This document shows positions 16,836 to 25,064 of a stretch of DNA of 48,988 bases, one piece after another. A model generated the notes under the pieces. It made no database searches, was not told where the DNA came from, and saw only the letters and a program-made list of their open reading frames with translations. Position numbers and translations under genes: made by a program. Position 1 is the stretch's first letter; every line of letters begins with the position of its first letter. The stretch is from contig CAZOOF010000009.1 of NCBI GenBank assembly GCA_964581365.1, forward strand, positions 1 through 48,988. Reading direction: 5' to 3'. The DNA comes from JAITWN01 sp964581365. GTDB taxonomy: Bacteria > Pseudomonadota > Gammaproteobacteria > SZUA-140.

Positions 16836-16925
16836 TCAGCTGGCGTTCAGCATGCTCAGTACGAGGAAGCCGGTGGGTATACAGGTGAGTATGAGGGCGA
16901 TGACAACATCAATCGGTTCGATCAT
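16836..16925 (-). CDS. 29-residue single-helix membrane microprotein
   Basis: A very short gene on the minus strand: ATG (complement of 16923-16925) to TGA. It encodes an acidic start MIEPIDVV, one hydrophobic helix (VVIALILTCIPTGFLVLS) and the end MLNAS. A perfect ribosome site AGGAGG lies seven bases before the ATG, the best-placed one in this intergenic region. Size and layout resemble small subunits of membrane complexes such as CydX or KdpF, but I recognise no specific family and no partner gene is adjacent. The strong translation signal is the main evidence. Confidence 0.55.
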   Translation of the reverse strand: MIEPIDVVIALILTCIPTGFLVLSMLNAS

Positions 16926-17164
16926 GGTCGTTCCTCCTGATGAGTACGCACATCCGACATGGTCAGATCTGGAATTAGGTGAAATACACCTCCTAATGGC
17001 AACACGCTATTGGGCAAACTACGTACGTGATTGCTGGGCAGAGAGACACCATATGTCCCTTCTGCTTCAGAATTCGCGCCCGTGTCCGATCATATATCGG
17101 TTGTATGCATTCGCTGATCCGCTCAGCGATGCCGGCCACCCCTTAACAACAAAGAATACTAAGA
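16926..17164. other. Intergenic region between divergent microprotein and HDOD-GGDEF gene
   Basis: About 240 AT-richer bases between two divergent genes, so it should hold both promoters. I see an imperfect inverted repeat at 16975-16996 (TTAGGTG/CACCTCCTAA) and CGCTGA/TCAGCG near 17113-17129. No promoter with both hexamers well matched was found. Confidence 0.4.
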
Positions 17165-18688
17165 ATGGCTTCAGGTTCTGTCATAGCTGCGCTCGAAGGC
17201 GAGATGACGCCCGACAGGCGCCTGCTGATAAGGCTGCTGCAATGTGCGAATCTGCCGAGTCCGGTGGGCGTCGTCATGCGCATCCTGGAATTGGGCGAAG
17301 ATCCCGATGCCGGGGTAAGCGATGTCTGCCAGGTGCTGACCGCGGATCCGGCGCTCAGCGCCAAACTGATCCGCATGGCGAACTCGCCGCTCTATGCCCG
17401 CCAGCGCCGGACCAGCAATCTGCGCCAGGCGATCAAGCTGTTCGGCGTCGAAGGCACGATTACGCTGGCGCTCAGTTTCTCCCTGGTTACCACTCTGCGC
17501 ACTCATGAGCAGGGCGCATTCGACTACCGCCTCTTCTGGCGCCGTTCCTTTGCGGCGGCGGTATGCGCTCAGGTCGCGGCCGATCGATTCGGACTGCGCA
17601 ACCGCGAAGAGCTGTTCCTCGCCGCCCTGTTGCAGGACATCGGCATGCTGACTCTGGCGCATGCCGAACCCGAGCTGTACTCGGGGCTCGCAGTGGGACA
17701 CTTGAACCACCGGCACGTGCTGGAGCGCGAGCAGGAGATGCTGGGCACAGATCACGCCGTACTCGGCGCTCTCCTGCTGCGGCAGTGGAACTTTCCGTCG
17801 AAGTTGCAGCGGCTGGTCGGCGCCAGTCATGACCCCGATGACGCGGCAACGCTGCGGGAGCGCGATGCGGCGATCGTGGCGGTGTCCTCCGACATGGCGG
17901 AGGTCTGGTCCGGTGCAAACGGACAGGCTGTGCTGCGCCGGGCAATGAGCCGGGCCGAGCAGCTCCTCGAGCTGGACGGCGAGGACTTCGTCGAGGTGCT
18001 CAGGACGGCCGGGCAAGCGATCTCCGAGGTCTGGCATCTGTTCGATATCGAAATCCAGGATTCAGTGATGCTCGAGACCATCGTCAGCCGCGCCCAGGAG
18101 CTGACGATGCTGCGCCACATCCGCATCATGCAGCATGCCACGGTCCTCGAAGACCGGACACGCCGGCTCGAGGAGGAAAACCGCCGCGACTCCCTCACCG
18201 GCACATTCAACCGCGGTTACCTGCAGGCGTGCTTGCAGCGGGAAATGGAAAGCGCCGTTGAGAACGGCTGGCCGGTGGCGCTGGTTTTCGTTGATCTCGA
18301 CCGTTTCAAGGCGGTCAACGACCGCTATGGTCATCTGGCGGGAGACGGGGTGCTGTGCCGGGTGGCGGATGTGCTGCGCTCGGCAGTGCGCAAGGACGAT
18401 ATCGTTGCCCGTTACGGCGGCGAGGAATTCGTTCTGATGATGCCGGGCTGTGGCGAGTACGCTGTCAGGGCGACCTGCAGCCGGCTGCTCGAGGCCTTGC
18501 GCCGGCTTCGGCATGATGTCGGCGAAGCGCAGGAAATCGTCGTCACCGCGTCGATGGGAGTGGCGGTGCACAATGAAGGCCGGCATTTCCATGATGTCGA
18601 CGATCTGATCGGTGCCGCTGATGCGGCCCTGTATGTGGCCAAGACCCAGGGCCGAGACCGCTGCGTCTTCCACAGCGAACTGCCATAG
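17165..18688 (+). CDS. HDOD-GGDEF diguanylate cyclase
   Basis: A 507-residue cytoplasmic protein. The HDOD domain (about 20-215; LPSPVGVVMRILELGEDPDA, DPALSAKLIRMANSPLY, LFLAALLQDIGML) is an HD-fold module used in signalling. A helical linker follows (about 300-345, ending TRRLEEENRRDSLTG). The GGDEF domain occupies about 345-505. The active site is GGEEF (418-422), a functional variant, with the inhibitory I-site RKDD nine residues before it, so it should make c-di-GMP with product feedback. It has no membrane helix. It stands alone with a long AT-rich upstream region. The HDOD ligand is unknown. Confidence 0.92.
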   Translation: MASGSVIAALEGEMTPDRRLLIRLLQCANLPSPVGVVMRILELGEDPDAGVSDVCQVLTADPALSAKLIRMANSPLYARQRRTSNLRQAIKLFGVEGTITLALSFSLVTTLRTHEQGAFDYRLFWRRSFAAAVCAQVAADRFGLRNREELFLAALLQDIGMLTLAHAEPELYSGLAVGHLNHRHVLEREQEMLGTDHAVLGALLLRQWNFPSKLQRLVGASHDPDDAATLRERDAAIVAVSSDMAEVWSGANGQAVLRRAMSRAEQLLELDGEDFVEVLRTAGQAISEVWHLFDIEIQDSVMLETIVSRAQELTMLRHIRIMQHATVLEDRTRRLEEENRRDSLTGTFNRGYLQACLQREMESAVENGWPVALVFVDLDRFKAVNDRYGHLAGDGVLCRVADVLRSAVRKDDIVARYGGEEFVLMMPGCGEYAVRATCSRLLEALRRLRHDVGEAQEIVVTASMGVAVHNEGRHFHDVDDLIGAADAALYVAKTQGRDRCVFHSELP

Positions 18689-18745
18689 CCGCGGTTGTCA
18701 CCAGCGCCCGCGACCGGCATGATGTGATCCAGAACAATATCCACT

Positions 18746-18763
18746 GCCGAGGCGAGCCTCGGC
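18746..18763. other. Perfect GC-rich palindrome between genes
   Basis: GCCGAGGC (18746-18753) and GCCTCGGC (18756-18763), separated by two bases, lie between the GGDEF gene and the symporter. No U tract follows; it may be a Rho-type terminator element or chance. Confidence 0.35.
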
Positions 18764-18785
18764 CACCACACGCCGGACCAGTTCA

Positions 18786-20126
18786 ATGGACTTTCTGAGC
18801 ACGGCCATCGGCCGGGTAAATGCCCTGGTATGGGGACCGCCGATGCTCGTCGCCATTCTCGGTACCGGCTTCTTCCTCATGCTGGGTCTGCGCCTGATGC
18901 CGCTGCGCCGTATCGGCACCGGGTTTCGTCTGCTGTGGGCAGGCCGCCGACCCGACGGGGATGGCGATATCAGTTCCTTTCAGGCGCTGATGACCGCGTT
19001 GTCGGCGACCGTCGGCACCGGCAACATCGCGGGTGTTGCAACCGCGATCTTCCTCGGGGGGCCGGGCGCCCTCTTCTGGATGTGGTGCACCGCACTGGTC
19101 GGCATGGCGACCAAGTACGCCGAGTCGGTATGCGCCATCCGCTATCGCGAGCGCGACGCCAATGGCAACTACGTCGGCGGACCGATGTACTACATTCGCA
19201 ACGGTCTTGGTCCGCGCTGGCGCTGGCTGGCAGTGATGTTCGCGGTGTTCGGCGCGCTGGCCGGTTTCGGCATCGGCAATACCGTGCAGGCCAATTCGGT
19301 CGCTCAGGTCATGAACGTGGACTTCGGCATTCCGCGCCATGTCACCGGTCTGATTCTGGCATCGCTGACCCTGGCGGTCCTGATCGGCGGCATACGCCGC
19401 ATCGGGTTGGTAGCGGCTCAGCTCGTACCGTTCATGGCGGCCGTGTATGTCGGGGCGGGACTGATCGTGCTGACGCTCAACATGGAGGCTATCCCGGAGG
19501 CTCTGGGGCTGATCTTTACCGGGGCGTTCACGCCGACGGCGGCTCAGGGCGGCTTCGCCGGTGCGGCGGTGTGGGCCGCGATCCAGTTCGGCGTCGCGCG
19601 CGGCATTTTTTCCAACGAGGCGGGGATGGGCAGCGCGCCCATCGCCCATGCGGCCGCCACCAGCCGCGGGCCGGTCCAGCAGGGTCTGATCGGTATGCTG
19701 GGCACCTTCATCGACACCATCATCGTCTGTTCGATCACCGGACTGGTCATCATCACCAGCGGGGCATGGACCAGCGGCGAGACGGGCGGGGCGCTGTCGT
19801 CTCTCGCCTTCTCTTCGGCGCTGCCCGGATTCGGCGGCGCCCTGATCGCAATCAGCCTGGCGCTGTTCGCCTACAGTACGCTGCTTGGCTGGAGCTATTA
19901 CGGGGAACGCTGTGTCGCCTTCCTGTTCGGCACCCGCTCGATCACGCCTTTTCGCGTTTGCTGGGTGCTCGCGATCCCGGTAGGCGCGCTGGTCGAACTG
20001 GAAACCATCTGGCTGCTGGCGGATACGCTGAACGCGCTCATGGCGCTGCCTAATCTCATTGCGCTGCTGCTGCTCAGTCCGGTCGTGTTCCAGGTCACTC
20101 GTGAGTACTTTGAGGCCAGGCAATGA
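18786..20126 (+). CDS. Sodium:alanine/glycine symporter (AGCS family)
   Basis: A 446-residue inner-membrane protein with about 11 hydrophobic helices. It carries AGCS hallmarks: SFQALMTALSATVGTGNIAG, PGALFWMWCTALVGMATKYAE, GNYVGGPMYYI, GIFSNEAGMGSAPIAHAAA and AYSTLLGWSYYG. Members import alanine or glycine with sodium. Which amino acid is carried cannot be told from sequence. It shares a 4-base ATGA overlap with the following outer-membrane-like gene, so the two are translationally coupled. Length is normal for the family. Confidence 0.93.
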   Translation: MDFLSTAIGRVNALVWGPPMLVAILGTGFFLMLGLRLMPLRRIGTGFRLLWAGRRPDGDGDISSFQALMTALSATVGTGNIAGVATAIFLGGPGALFWMWCTALVGMATKYAESVCAIRYRERDANGNYVGGPMYYIRNGLGPRWRWLAVMFAVFGALAGFGIGNTVQANSVAQVMNVDFGIPRHVTGLILASLTLAVLIGGIRRIGLVAAQLVPFMAAVYVGAGLIVLTLNMEAIPEALGLIFTGAFTPTAAQGGFAGAAVWAAIQFGVARGIFSNEAGMGSAPIAHAAATSRGPVQQGLIGMLGTFIDTIIVCSITGLVIITSGAWTSGETGGALSSLAFSSALPGFGGALIAISLALFAYSTLLGWSYYGERCVAFLFGTRSITPFRVCWVLAIPVGALVELETIWLLADTLNALMALPNLIALLLLSPVVFQVTREYFEARQ

Positions 20127-20857
20127 AGCGTCGCGGCCCGGACGGCAGTCTGTCGCGGCGCCTGTGCCGGGCGCTGGTGACCTTGCTGGCGCTCGGACCA
20201 TGGGGCGCGGCTTCGGCGTGGATGTTCGCGCCGCCCGCCGACGGCAGGGTTGCCGCCGATCTTCATCTGGTTCGTGAAGAAGCCCGATTGGAGAAAGCGC
20301 GGGGCGATGGCGCGGATGCCGGTGAGTCGCGCGTCTCCCGCATTGGAATCCGCTACGCCGAAGGCTTTGGAGAGAGCGTGATCCTTGCGCTGTCGGGCGG
20401 CTACGCCGCGGCCACGCGCAGCGAGGATCAGCTCGCTGCGGGCATGCGCTTCACTGGCTCATATGCCGCGCTCGACTTTCGCGGCGAGCGCCGTCTGAGT
20501 CCGCGGCTGCGGCTGGTTCTCGATCTGCATCTGTCCGGAGCGTGGCTGCGTGACGAGCGCGAGGGAAGCAAGGTTCGCCATGACCGGGTGCAGGGGGAGG
20601 CCAGCGCCGGCGTACTGCTGTGGTTGCGGCCCCATCTCCTGATCTATGGCGGGCCTTCCCTCACCGCGCTGCGCATCGATGAGCAGTGGCGCGGCGAGGT
20701 CAACGCTGCGCCCGAATTCGATAGCCGCAAATCAGCCGGCTGGCGCGCCGGCGCGGCATTCGAGCTCGACGAGGGCGGATGGATTGCGCTGGAAGCCCGA
20801 GACGGTGCTGTCCGGGGCTTCCAGCTCTCGCTTCTGCGCAGATTCCAGGGGATATGA
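20123..20857 (+). CDS. Predicted outer-membrane beta-barrel protein, unknown family
   Basis: A 244-residue protein with an N-terminal signal peptide (LCRALVTLLALGPWGAASA, cut likely after Ala-Ser-Ala at about residue 32). The rest alternates polar and hydrophobic residues in strand-length runs such as SYAALDFRG, LRLVLDLHLSGAWL, GWIALEARD and a C-terminal FQLSLLRRF, ending near an aromatic residue as barrel proteins do. I do not recognise a named family. Its start overlaps the stop of the AGCS symporter by four bases, suggesting joint expression. Function is unknown; outer-membrane location is inference. Confidence 0.65.
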   Translation: MKRRGPDGSLSRRLCRALVTLLALGPWGAASAWMFAPPADGRVAADLHLVREEARLEKARGDGADAGESRVSRIGIRYAEGFGESVILALSGGYAAATRSEDQLAAGMRFTGSYAALDFRGERRLSPRLRLVLDLHLSGAWLRDEREGSKVRHDRVQGEASAGVLLWLRPHLLIYGGPSLTALRIDEQWRGEVNAAPEFDSRKSAGWRAGAAFELDEGGWIALEARDGAVRGFQLSLLRRFQGI

Positions 20858-20926
20858 GGACCACTCCTCGCGCGGACCAACATCTGCGCTACTGAAGCTG
20901 CGTCCGCCTCGCACAGGCTCCGCGCT

Positions 20927-21340
20927 TCAGCCCGCGGCGTGGCGTTCGGCCTGCCGTTCCCAGAACAGCGCGACCTGCTGATTGCGCGGCAGACCGAACC
21001 AGCCATGCTCATAGGCGGCGACGAGGAATTCCTGCGCCTCGACGACGCCGTTGCGGGCCGCCATGTGGTAGAGCATGACGGCCCGCGCTTCGTCGTACTC
21101 CACGTGCAGACCGGCATGGTACATCAGTGCGAGCTGGAACTGCGCGCGACCATCCTCGGTTCCGACCAGCGTCTCCAGGTTCCGATACGCCTTGCGGTAA
21201 TCCTGGGCGCGCAGGGCTTCGACGCTCTCGTCGTAGAGTGAGTTCGCGGCAGCAGTGCTCGCGGCGACTCCGCACAGCGACAGTGCGAGTGCGATGCGTC
21301 GCGCAGCGCGAATGGCAAAACGGGCAGTGGGGAATTTCAT
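20927..21340 (-). CDS. Sel1/TPR-repeat periplasmic protein
   Basis: A 137-residue exported protein. The ATG at 21340 follows AAGGAG and starts a basic region plus a hydrophobic segment (IALALSLCGVAASTAAANS), a signal peptide likely cut after Ala-Ala-Ala. Upstream in-frame codons back to 21469 look non-coding. The mature part has two to three Sel1-like helical repeats: RAQFQLALMYHAGLHVEYDE, AVMLYHMAARNGVVEAQEFL and AAYEHGWFGLPRN. Such repeats mediate protein contacts, and no catalytic residues are evident. It is convergent with the barrel-like gene. Confidence 0.8.
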   Translation of the reverse strand: MKFPTARFAIRAARRIALALSLCGVAASTAAANSLYDESVEALRAQDYRKAYRNLETLVGTEDGRAQFQLALMYHAGLHVEYDEARAVMLYHMAARNGVVEAQEFLVAAYEHGWFGLPRNQQVALFWERQAERHAAG

Positions 21341-21626
21341 GAGGACTCTCCTTGTACGAGCGATATGGCCTGGCGTCTCGAGGCCGGCCCAACCACATAT
21401 CGTAAAGACGAATGGATGCAAGCCTGGGTTCCCGCCGCATGGTTCATGAGACGAATTTATCGCCGCCACTGCAGGAGAGCCGTGAACGGGATATCACTTC
21501 GTGCTACCGTGATGCGCAGGAAAGGCGACCCTGCTCACACTTTGCGCTGCGCACAGCGCGCGCGGCGCAATCCTCACCCAGACACAGCCGCTGCAGTCGC
21601 CGATCAACGACAGTGGAGAAGCGCGC

Positions 21627-22589
21627 ATGAATCCGGAGGCGGTCGGAATATTTCTCGACAGTGATACGCTCGGCGGAGATGTCGATCTCTCGGCCCTGCG
21701 GGACACGCTTGCGCGCTGGCATTTCCTCCAAGTTGCCGACGCTGCGGCAGCGCTGGACCTCAGCGATGCCGCCACCGTCATCGTCACCAACAAGGTGCCG
21801 GTGAAGGAAGACGTCATGCGTCGTTCGCCACGCCTTCGTTTGATCTGCGCCGCCGCGACCGGTACCGATCACATCGATGTCGCCGCAGCGCGCAGCCTGG
21901 GAATCGCGGTCTGCAATGTGCGCGGTTATGCCACGCCCTCGCTCGTGCAGCATGTCTTTGCGACGATGCTGGCACTCGCTACCCGTCTTCCTGATTACCA
22001 TGCCGCGGTGCGCGCCGGACGCTGGCAGCGAGCAAGCCGTTTCAGCTTTCTGGATTATCCCATTCTCGAACTCGCCGGCCGCAAGCTGGGCATCGTCGGC
22101 CACGGCGAGCTGGGCAAGGCAGTGGCGCAGGCTGCGCGCTGTTTCGGCATGGAGGTCATGATCGCAGCAAGGCGCGGGGCCGCGCCTGAACGCGGACGGT
22201 TCGCCTTTGAGGAAGTGCTGCGCAAGGCTGATGTGATCAGCCTGCATTGTCCGCTCACGGAGGAGACGCGTGGCCTGATCGGCGCCCGCGAGCTGGGGAT
22301 GGTGCGGCGCGGCGCCATGCTCATCAACACGGCGCGCGGTGGGCTGGTCGACGAGTTCGCGCTGGCCGAAGCCTTGCGCCAGGGGCGCCTCGCTGGCGCG
22401 GCCGTCGATGTCCTTTCCACCGAGCCGCCGCGCGAAGACAATCCCCTGCTCGCGAGCGATATCCCGGGACTGATCGTGACGCCGCACGTCGCCTGGGCCA
22501 GCCGCGAGGCGCGGCAGCGGCTGATTCAGGAATTGCGGCTCAATGTGGAAGCATGGAACCGCGGCGAGCACCGCAATCGCATCGACTGA
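21627..22589 (+). CDS. D-2-hydroxyacid dehydrogenase (glycerate/hydroxypyruvate type)
   Basis: A 320-residue NAD(P)-dependent D-isomer 2-hydroxyacid dehydrogenase. The Rossmann motif GIVGHGELG is at 155-163. The catalytic residues are Arg237 in NTARGGLVDE, Glu266 in STEPP and His287 in TPHVAWAS. The overall pattern (ATGTDHIDVAAARSLGIAV, NVRGYATPSLVQHV) is closest to the HprA-type glycerate/hydroxypyruvate dehydrogenases, though the substrate is inference. The 286 bases upstream, divergent from the Sel1 gene, contain no gene I can support. It converges on ccdA. Confidence 0.9.
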   Translation: MNPEAVGIFLDSDTLGGDVDLSALRDTLARWHFLQVADAAAALDLSDAATVIVTNKVPVKEDVMRRSPRLRLICAAATGTDHIDVAAARSLGIAVCNVRGYATPSLVQHVFATMLALATRLPDYHAAVRAGRWQRASRFSFLDYPILELAGRKLGIVGHGELGKAVAQAARCFGMEVMIAARRGAAPERGRFAFEEVLRKADVISLHCPLTEETRGLIGARELGMVRRGAMLINTARGGLVDEFALAEALRQGRLAGAAVDVLSTEPPREDNPLLASDIPGLIVTPHVAWASREARQRLIQELRLNVEAWNRGEHRNRID

Positions 22590-22623
22590 GAGATGGCGGA
22601 GCGGCTGCGGGGAGATACATTGC

Positions 22624-23352
22624 TCACAGGTGTTCGATGAGCCAGTCCGGGGTCATGCGCAGGAACAGGGCGTTCATGGTGGCGAACTGGCCGGTGGCAA
22701 GCAGGATGCCGATGAGGATCAGGAATACGCCGCTGACGCGCTGAACCACCAAGGCATGCCGGTTGAGCCGGCGCAGCAGATCGACGGCGCGAGTGAGCAG
22801 CAGGGCGGTCAGGAGGAACGGCAGAGCGAGGCCCATCGCGTATATGAAGGTAAAGAGCATGCCGCTGGTCGGCTGGGTGAGCGACATCGTGATCACGCTG
22901 CCGAGCAGCGGACCGATGCACGGCGTCCAGCCGGCGGCGAAGGTTACTCCGATCAGTGCCGAACGCAGATAGCCGGGCGTCGCGCTGTGCTGCATGCTCA
23001 TCTGCTTTGTCACATTGAGAAAGGGAATGTTGAGCAGGCCGAGCGTGTGCAGTCCGAACAGGATGACGAGCACGCCGCCGACGCGGGAAATGGGGTCCGC
23101 GTACTGCGCGAACGCCGAGCCGAGCAGGGTGGCGGGCAGCCCGAACAGCAGGATGAAGACCAGGGTGAAGCCGGCAACGAACAGCAGCGCGTGGGTGAAT
23201 ACCTGCGCCCGGCGGGCGGATTCGCCGTCATGCACCGTATTTCCGGACAGATAGGTCAGATAGACCGGAACGAGCGGCAGTACGCATGGCGACAGAAACG
23301 AAAGTGCGCCGGCGAGAAAGGCGAGTGGGACGGTGACGGAGTTCGGGTCCAT
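22624..23352 (-). CDS. ccdA: CcdA/DsbD-type thiol-disulfide membrane protein
   Basis: A 242-residue inner-membrane protein with about six helices, the CcdA family. It passes electrons from cytoplasmic thioredoxin to periplasmic thiol proteins used in cytochrome c maturation or disulfide repair. The two redox cysteines sit in FLSPCVLPLVPVY (helix 1) and AAGWTPCIGPLLG (helix 4), with prolines following each Cys as expected. It lacks the thioredoxin-like domains of DsbD and so needs a separate partner. It lies just downstream of, and on the same strand as, the PP2C gene (32-base gap). Confidence 0.92.
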   Translation of the reverse strand: MDPNSVTVPLAFLAGALSFLSPCVLPLVPVYLTYLSGNTVHDGESARRAQVFTHALLFVAGFTLVFILLFGLPATLLGSAFAQYADPISRVGGVLVILFGLHTLGLLNIPFLNVTKQMSMQHSATPGYLRSALIGVTFAAGWTPCIGPLLGSVITMSLTQPTSGMLFTFIYAMGLALPFLLTALLLTRAVDLLRRLNRHALVVQRVSGVFLILIGILLATGQFATMNALFLRMTPDWLIEHL

Positions 23353-23384
23353 GAGCGGTCCGGAAATTGAGCGAATTTAAGGAA

Positions 23385-24248
23385 TTATAGGCCAATCGCG
23401 GGCGCGGCGTCAGGGCGGCGCAAATCCCTTCGCAGCAGCATGAAAGCGAGATCGTCCGGCTTGCTGGGCGCCGCCGCCGGCGGTGAGTGCATGCGGGCCT
23501 CACAGGCGGCGGCAAGGCGCGCCATCGCCTGCTCCAGGGGGCCGCGGCGCACGATTTCGGCGATTTCCTCCACATAGAGATTGTCGAACAGCCCGTCGCT
23601 CGCCAGCACCACAGTATCGAGGGGCGCCAGCCTGATGCCTGGTCCGATCTCGATTCTCATGTCGGGGAAACCGACCATGTTGGACACCACGTTGCGTTCG
23701 TCGTGGTGCAGGGCGTCATCGCGATCGAGCAGCCCGGCTTCCACCGCGTAGCCAACGGGAGAGTGCGATACCGTTTCCAGCTTGATGCGGCCGCGTTTGC
23801 CCACCACCAGGATCATCGAGTCGCCGACGTGACAGCTGCGCAGCACGTGGTCGCAGATCTCTACTGCCGCCAGCGTGGAGCCGGCGCCGACGCCGAGCGC
23901 CTTGATTTTTTCGCTGGCCTCGTCGATGGCGTCGATGAGCCGATCGCGCAGGCTGCGGCGGTCTCTGCCGGCCATGCTCCTTCTGACGCTGTCCACCAGC
24001 AGGGCCGAAGCCTGGGCGCCCAGGGGCATGCCTCCCATGCCGTCCGCTACCATGCCGAGCAGGCTGCCGTCGGCCAGCGAGAACACGGCGGCGGCATCTT
24101 CGTTGTGCGTATTCTCCAGCACCGGCGCGGCGTAGACCGCGATCCGGTAGCCGGCGAGCGTGTGGATGGCGCCCCCGCCCCGCATGTCTTCCCCGACATG
24201 CAGCCGGAAATCGCGCAGAAAGGGCAGCGTTGCCGGGGAAATGGCCAT
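23385..24248 (-). CDS. PP2C-family serine/threonine phosphatase
   Basis: A 287-residue PP2C (PPM) phosphatase. The metal-binding motifs are visible: ENTHNEDAAAVF, MVADGMGGMPLGAQAS, STLAAVEI, CHVGDSMILVV and LASDGLFDN. About 30 residues precede the first motif and a short tail follows the last, with no membrane segment. The gene starts ten bases after the stop of a protein kinase, and GGAG for this gene overlaps that stop, so the two form a kinase/phosphatase operon. Substrates are unknown, but such pairs usually control the same phosphoproteins. Confidence 0.9.
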   Translation of the reverse strand: MAISPATLPFLRDFRLHVGEDMRGGGAIHTLAGYRIAVYAAPVLENTHNEDAAAVFSLADGSLLGMVADGMGGMPLGAQASALLVDSVRRSMAGRDRRSLRDRLIDAIDEASEKIKALGVGAGSTLAAVEICDHVLRSCHVGDSMILVVGKRGRIKLETVSHSPVGYAVEAGLLDRDDALHHDERNVVSNMVGFPDMRIEIGPGIRLAPLDTVVLASDGLFDNLYVEEIAEIVRRGPLEQAMARLAAACEARMHSPPAAAPSKPDDLAFMLLRRDLRRPDAAPAIGL

Positions 24249-24258
24249 CAGCGGATCT

Positions 24259-24969
24259 TCAGCTCCATTGCATGGTCTCGAGATACTCGCGGAGCTGGCC
24301 AGCGGAGCGAAACTTTTTCAGGATCAGGGTGCGCTTGAGTCCGCAGCAGATGGCCTTGATTTCGGGTGGATTGCGGGCGTAGTGCTTCTGGCCGCCGAGC
24401 GCGTCGTAGAGGATGCGCACGAGATCGACCACGTCGTCATGAATGGTTTCCTTGCGCGCCGGTCCCCAGTGGAACATGTCGATGAGCTTGAGGTTGTAGC
24501 CGAGACCGAAGCGGCGGACGACGACGTTGTCGGTGTGCAGATCGCCGTGATACTCGCGCATGTGATGAATGCTCTCGATGCCCGAGGCGAGGGCGTGCAG
24601 CAGATGCAGGCCCTGGAATGGAGTAAGCCGGCCACCGGGCTGGCGGGCGAGGAACTCGCTCAGCAGCTCGCCCTCCACGTATTCGGAGACCAGGAACGAG
24701 ATCGGCGTGCCTCGCCAGCGGACTGTTTCCTGGGTGTGGTACTGGATGACGATGGGGGAGTGGCGAAGCTTGTGCAGCTTCTTGGCGTAGAAGGTGGCGG
24801 TACGATTGCGCGGGTTGCGCTCCGGGAAGAAGAACTTGGCCGCCCTTTCAATCCCGGTCGCGACTTCACGCACGAGATAAACCTCGCCTTCCCAGCCGGC
24901 GCCGAGCTTCTTGATGATCTCGTATTTGTTGGCCAGTATGCGACCGGCCTGCAGATCGAACGTATCCAG
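24259..24969 (-). CDS. Serine/threonine protein kinase, start codon non-canonical or frameshifted
   Basis: A small bacterial protein kinase, about 236 residues. The glycine loop GAGWEGEVYL, the lysine motif AAKFFF, the catalytic loop HGDLHTDN and the metal-binding Asp in LKLIDMF are all present, so it should be active. The difficulty is its start: the frame is open back to a TGA at 25045-25047, but no ATG, GTG or TTG precedes the glycine loop. The first GTG (24871-24873) would delete it. I place a tentative CTG start at 24967-24969, after the GGGGGTGG run. Alternatively an ATG at 24981-24979 in another frame plus one deleted base would restore it. A perfect -10 TATAAT (complement of 25012-25017) fits a short leader. 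It is followed by the PP2C gene. Confidence 0.75.
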   Translation of the reverse strand: MDTFDLQAGRILANKYEIIKKLGAGWEGEVYLVREVATGIERAAKFFFPERNPRNRTATFYAKKLHKLRHSPIVIQYHTQETVRWRGTPISFLVSEYVEGELLSEFLARQPGGRLTPFQGLHLLHALASGIESIHHMREYHGDLHTDNVVVRRFGLGYNLKLIDMFHWGPARKETIHDDVVDLVRILYDALGGQKHYARNPPEIKAICCGLKRTLILKKFRSAGQLREYLETMQWS

Positions 24970-25064
24970 CGTCCACCCCCATACCGCCCGGCGGCGCCGG
25001 ACGGCAGGAAGATTATAAGCCCAAAGCGAGGGCGCGGGTCGCGGTCAGGCGCCGCGAAGGCGGA

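Noticed and set aside
18783..20201. 472-codon open frame opposite the AGCS symporter
   Set aside because: Composition rich in Arg, Gln and Asp with no motif; antisense shadow.
24871..24873. GTG start for the protein kinase
   Set aside because: It would remove the glycine loop and first strands of the kinase fold, leaving the conserved upstream sequence unexplained.
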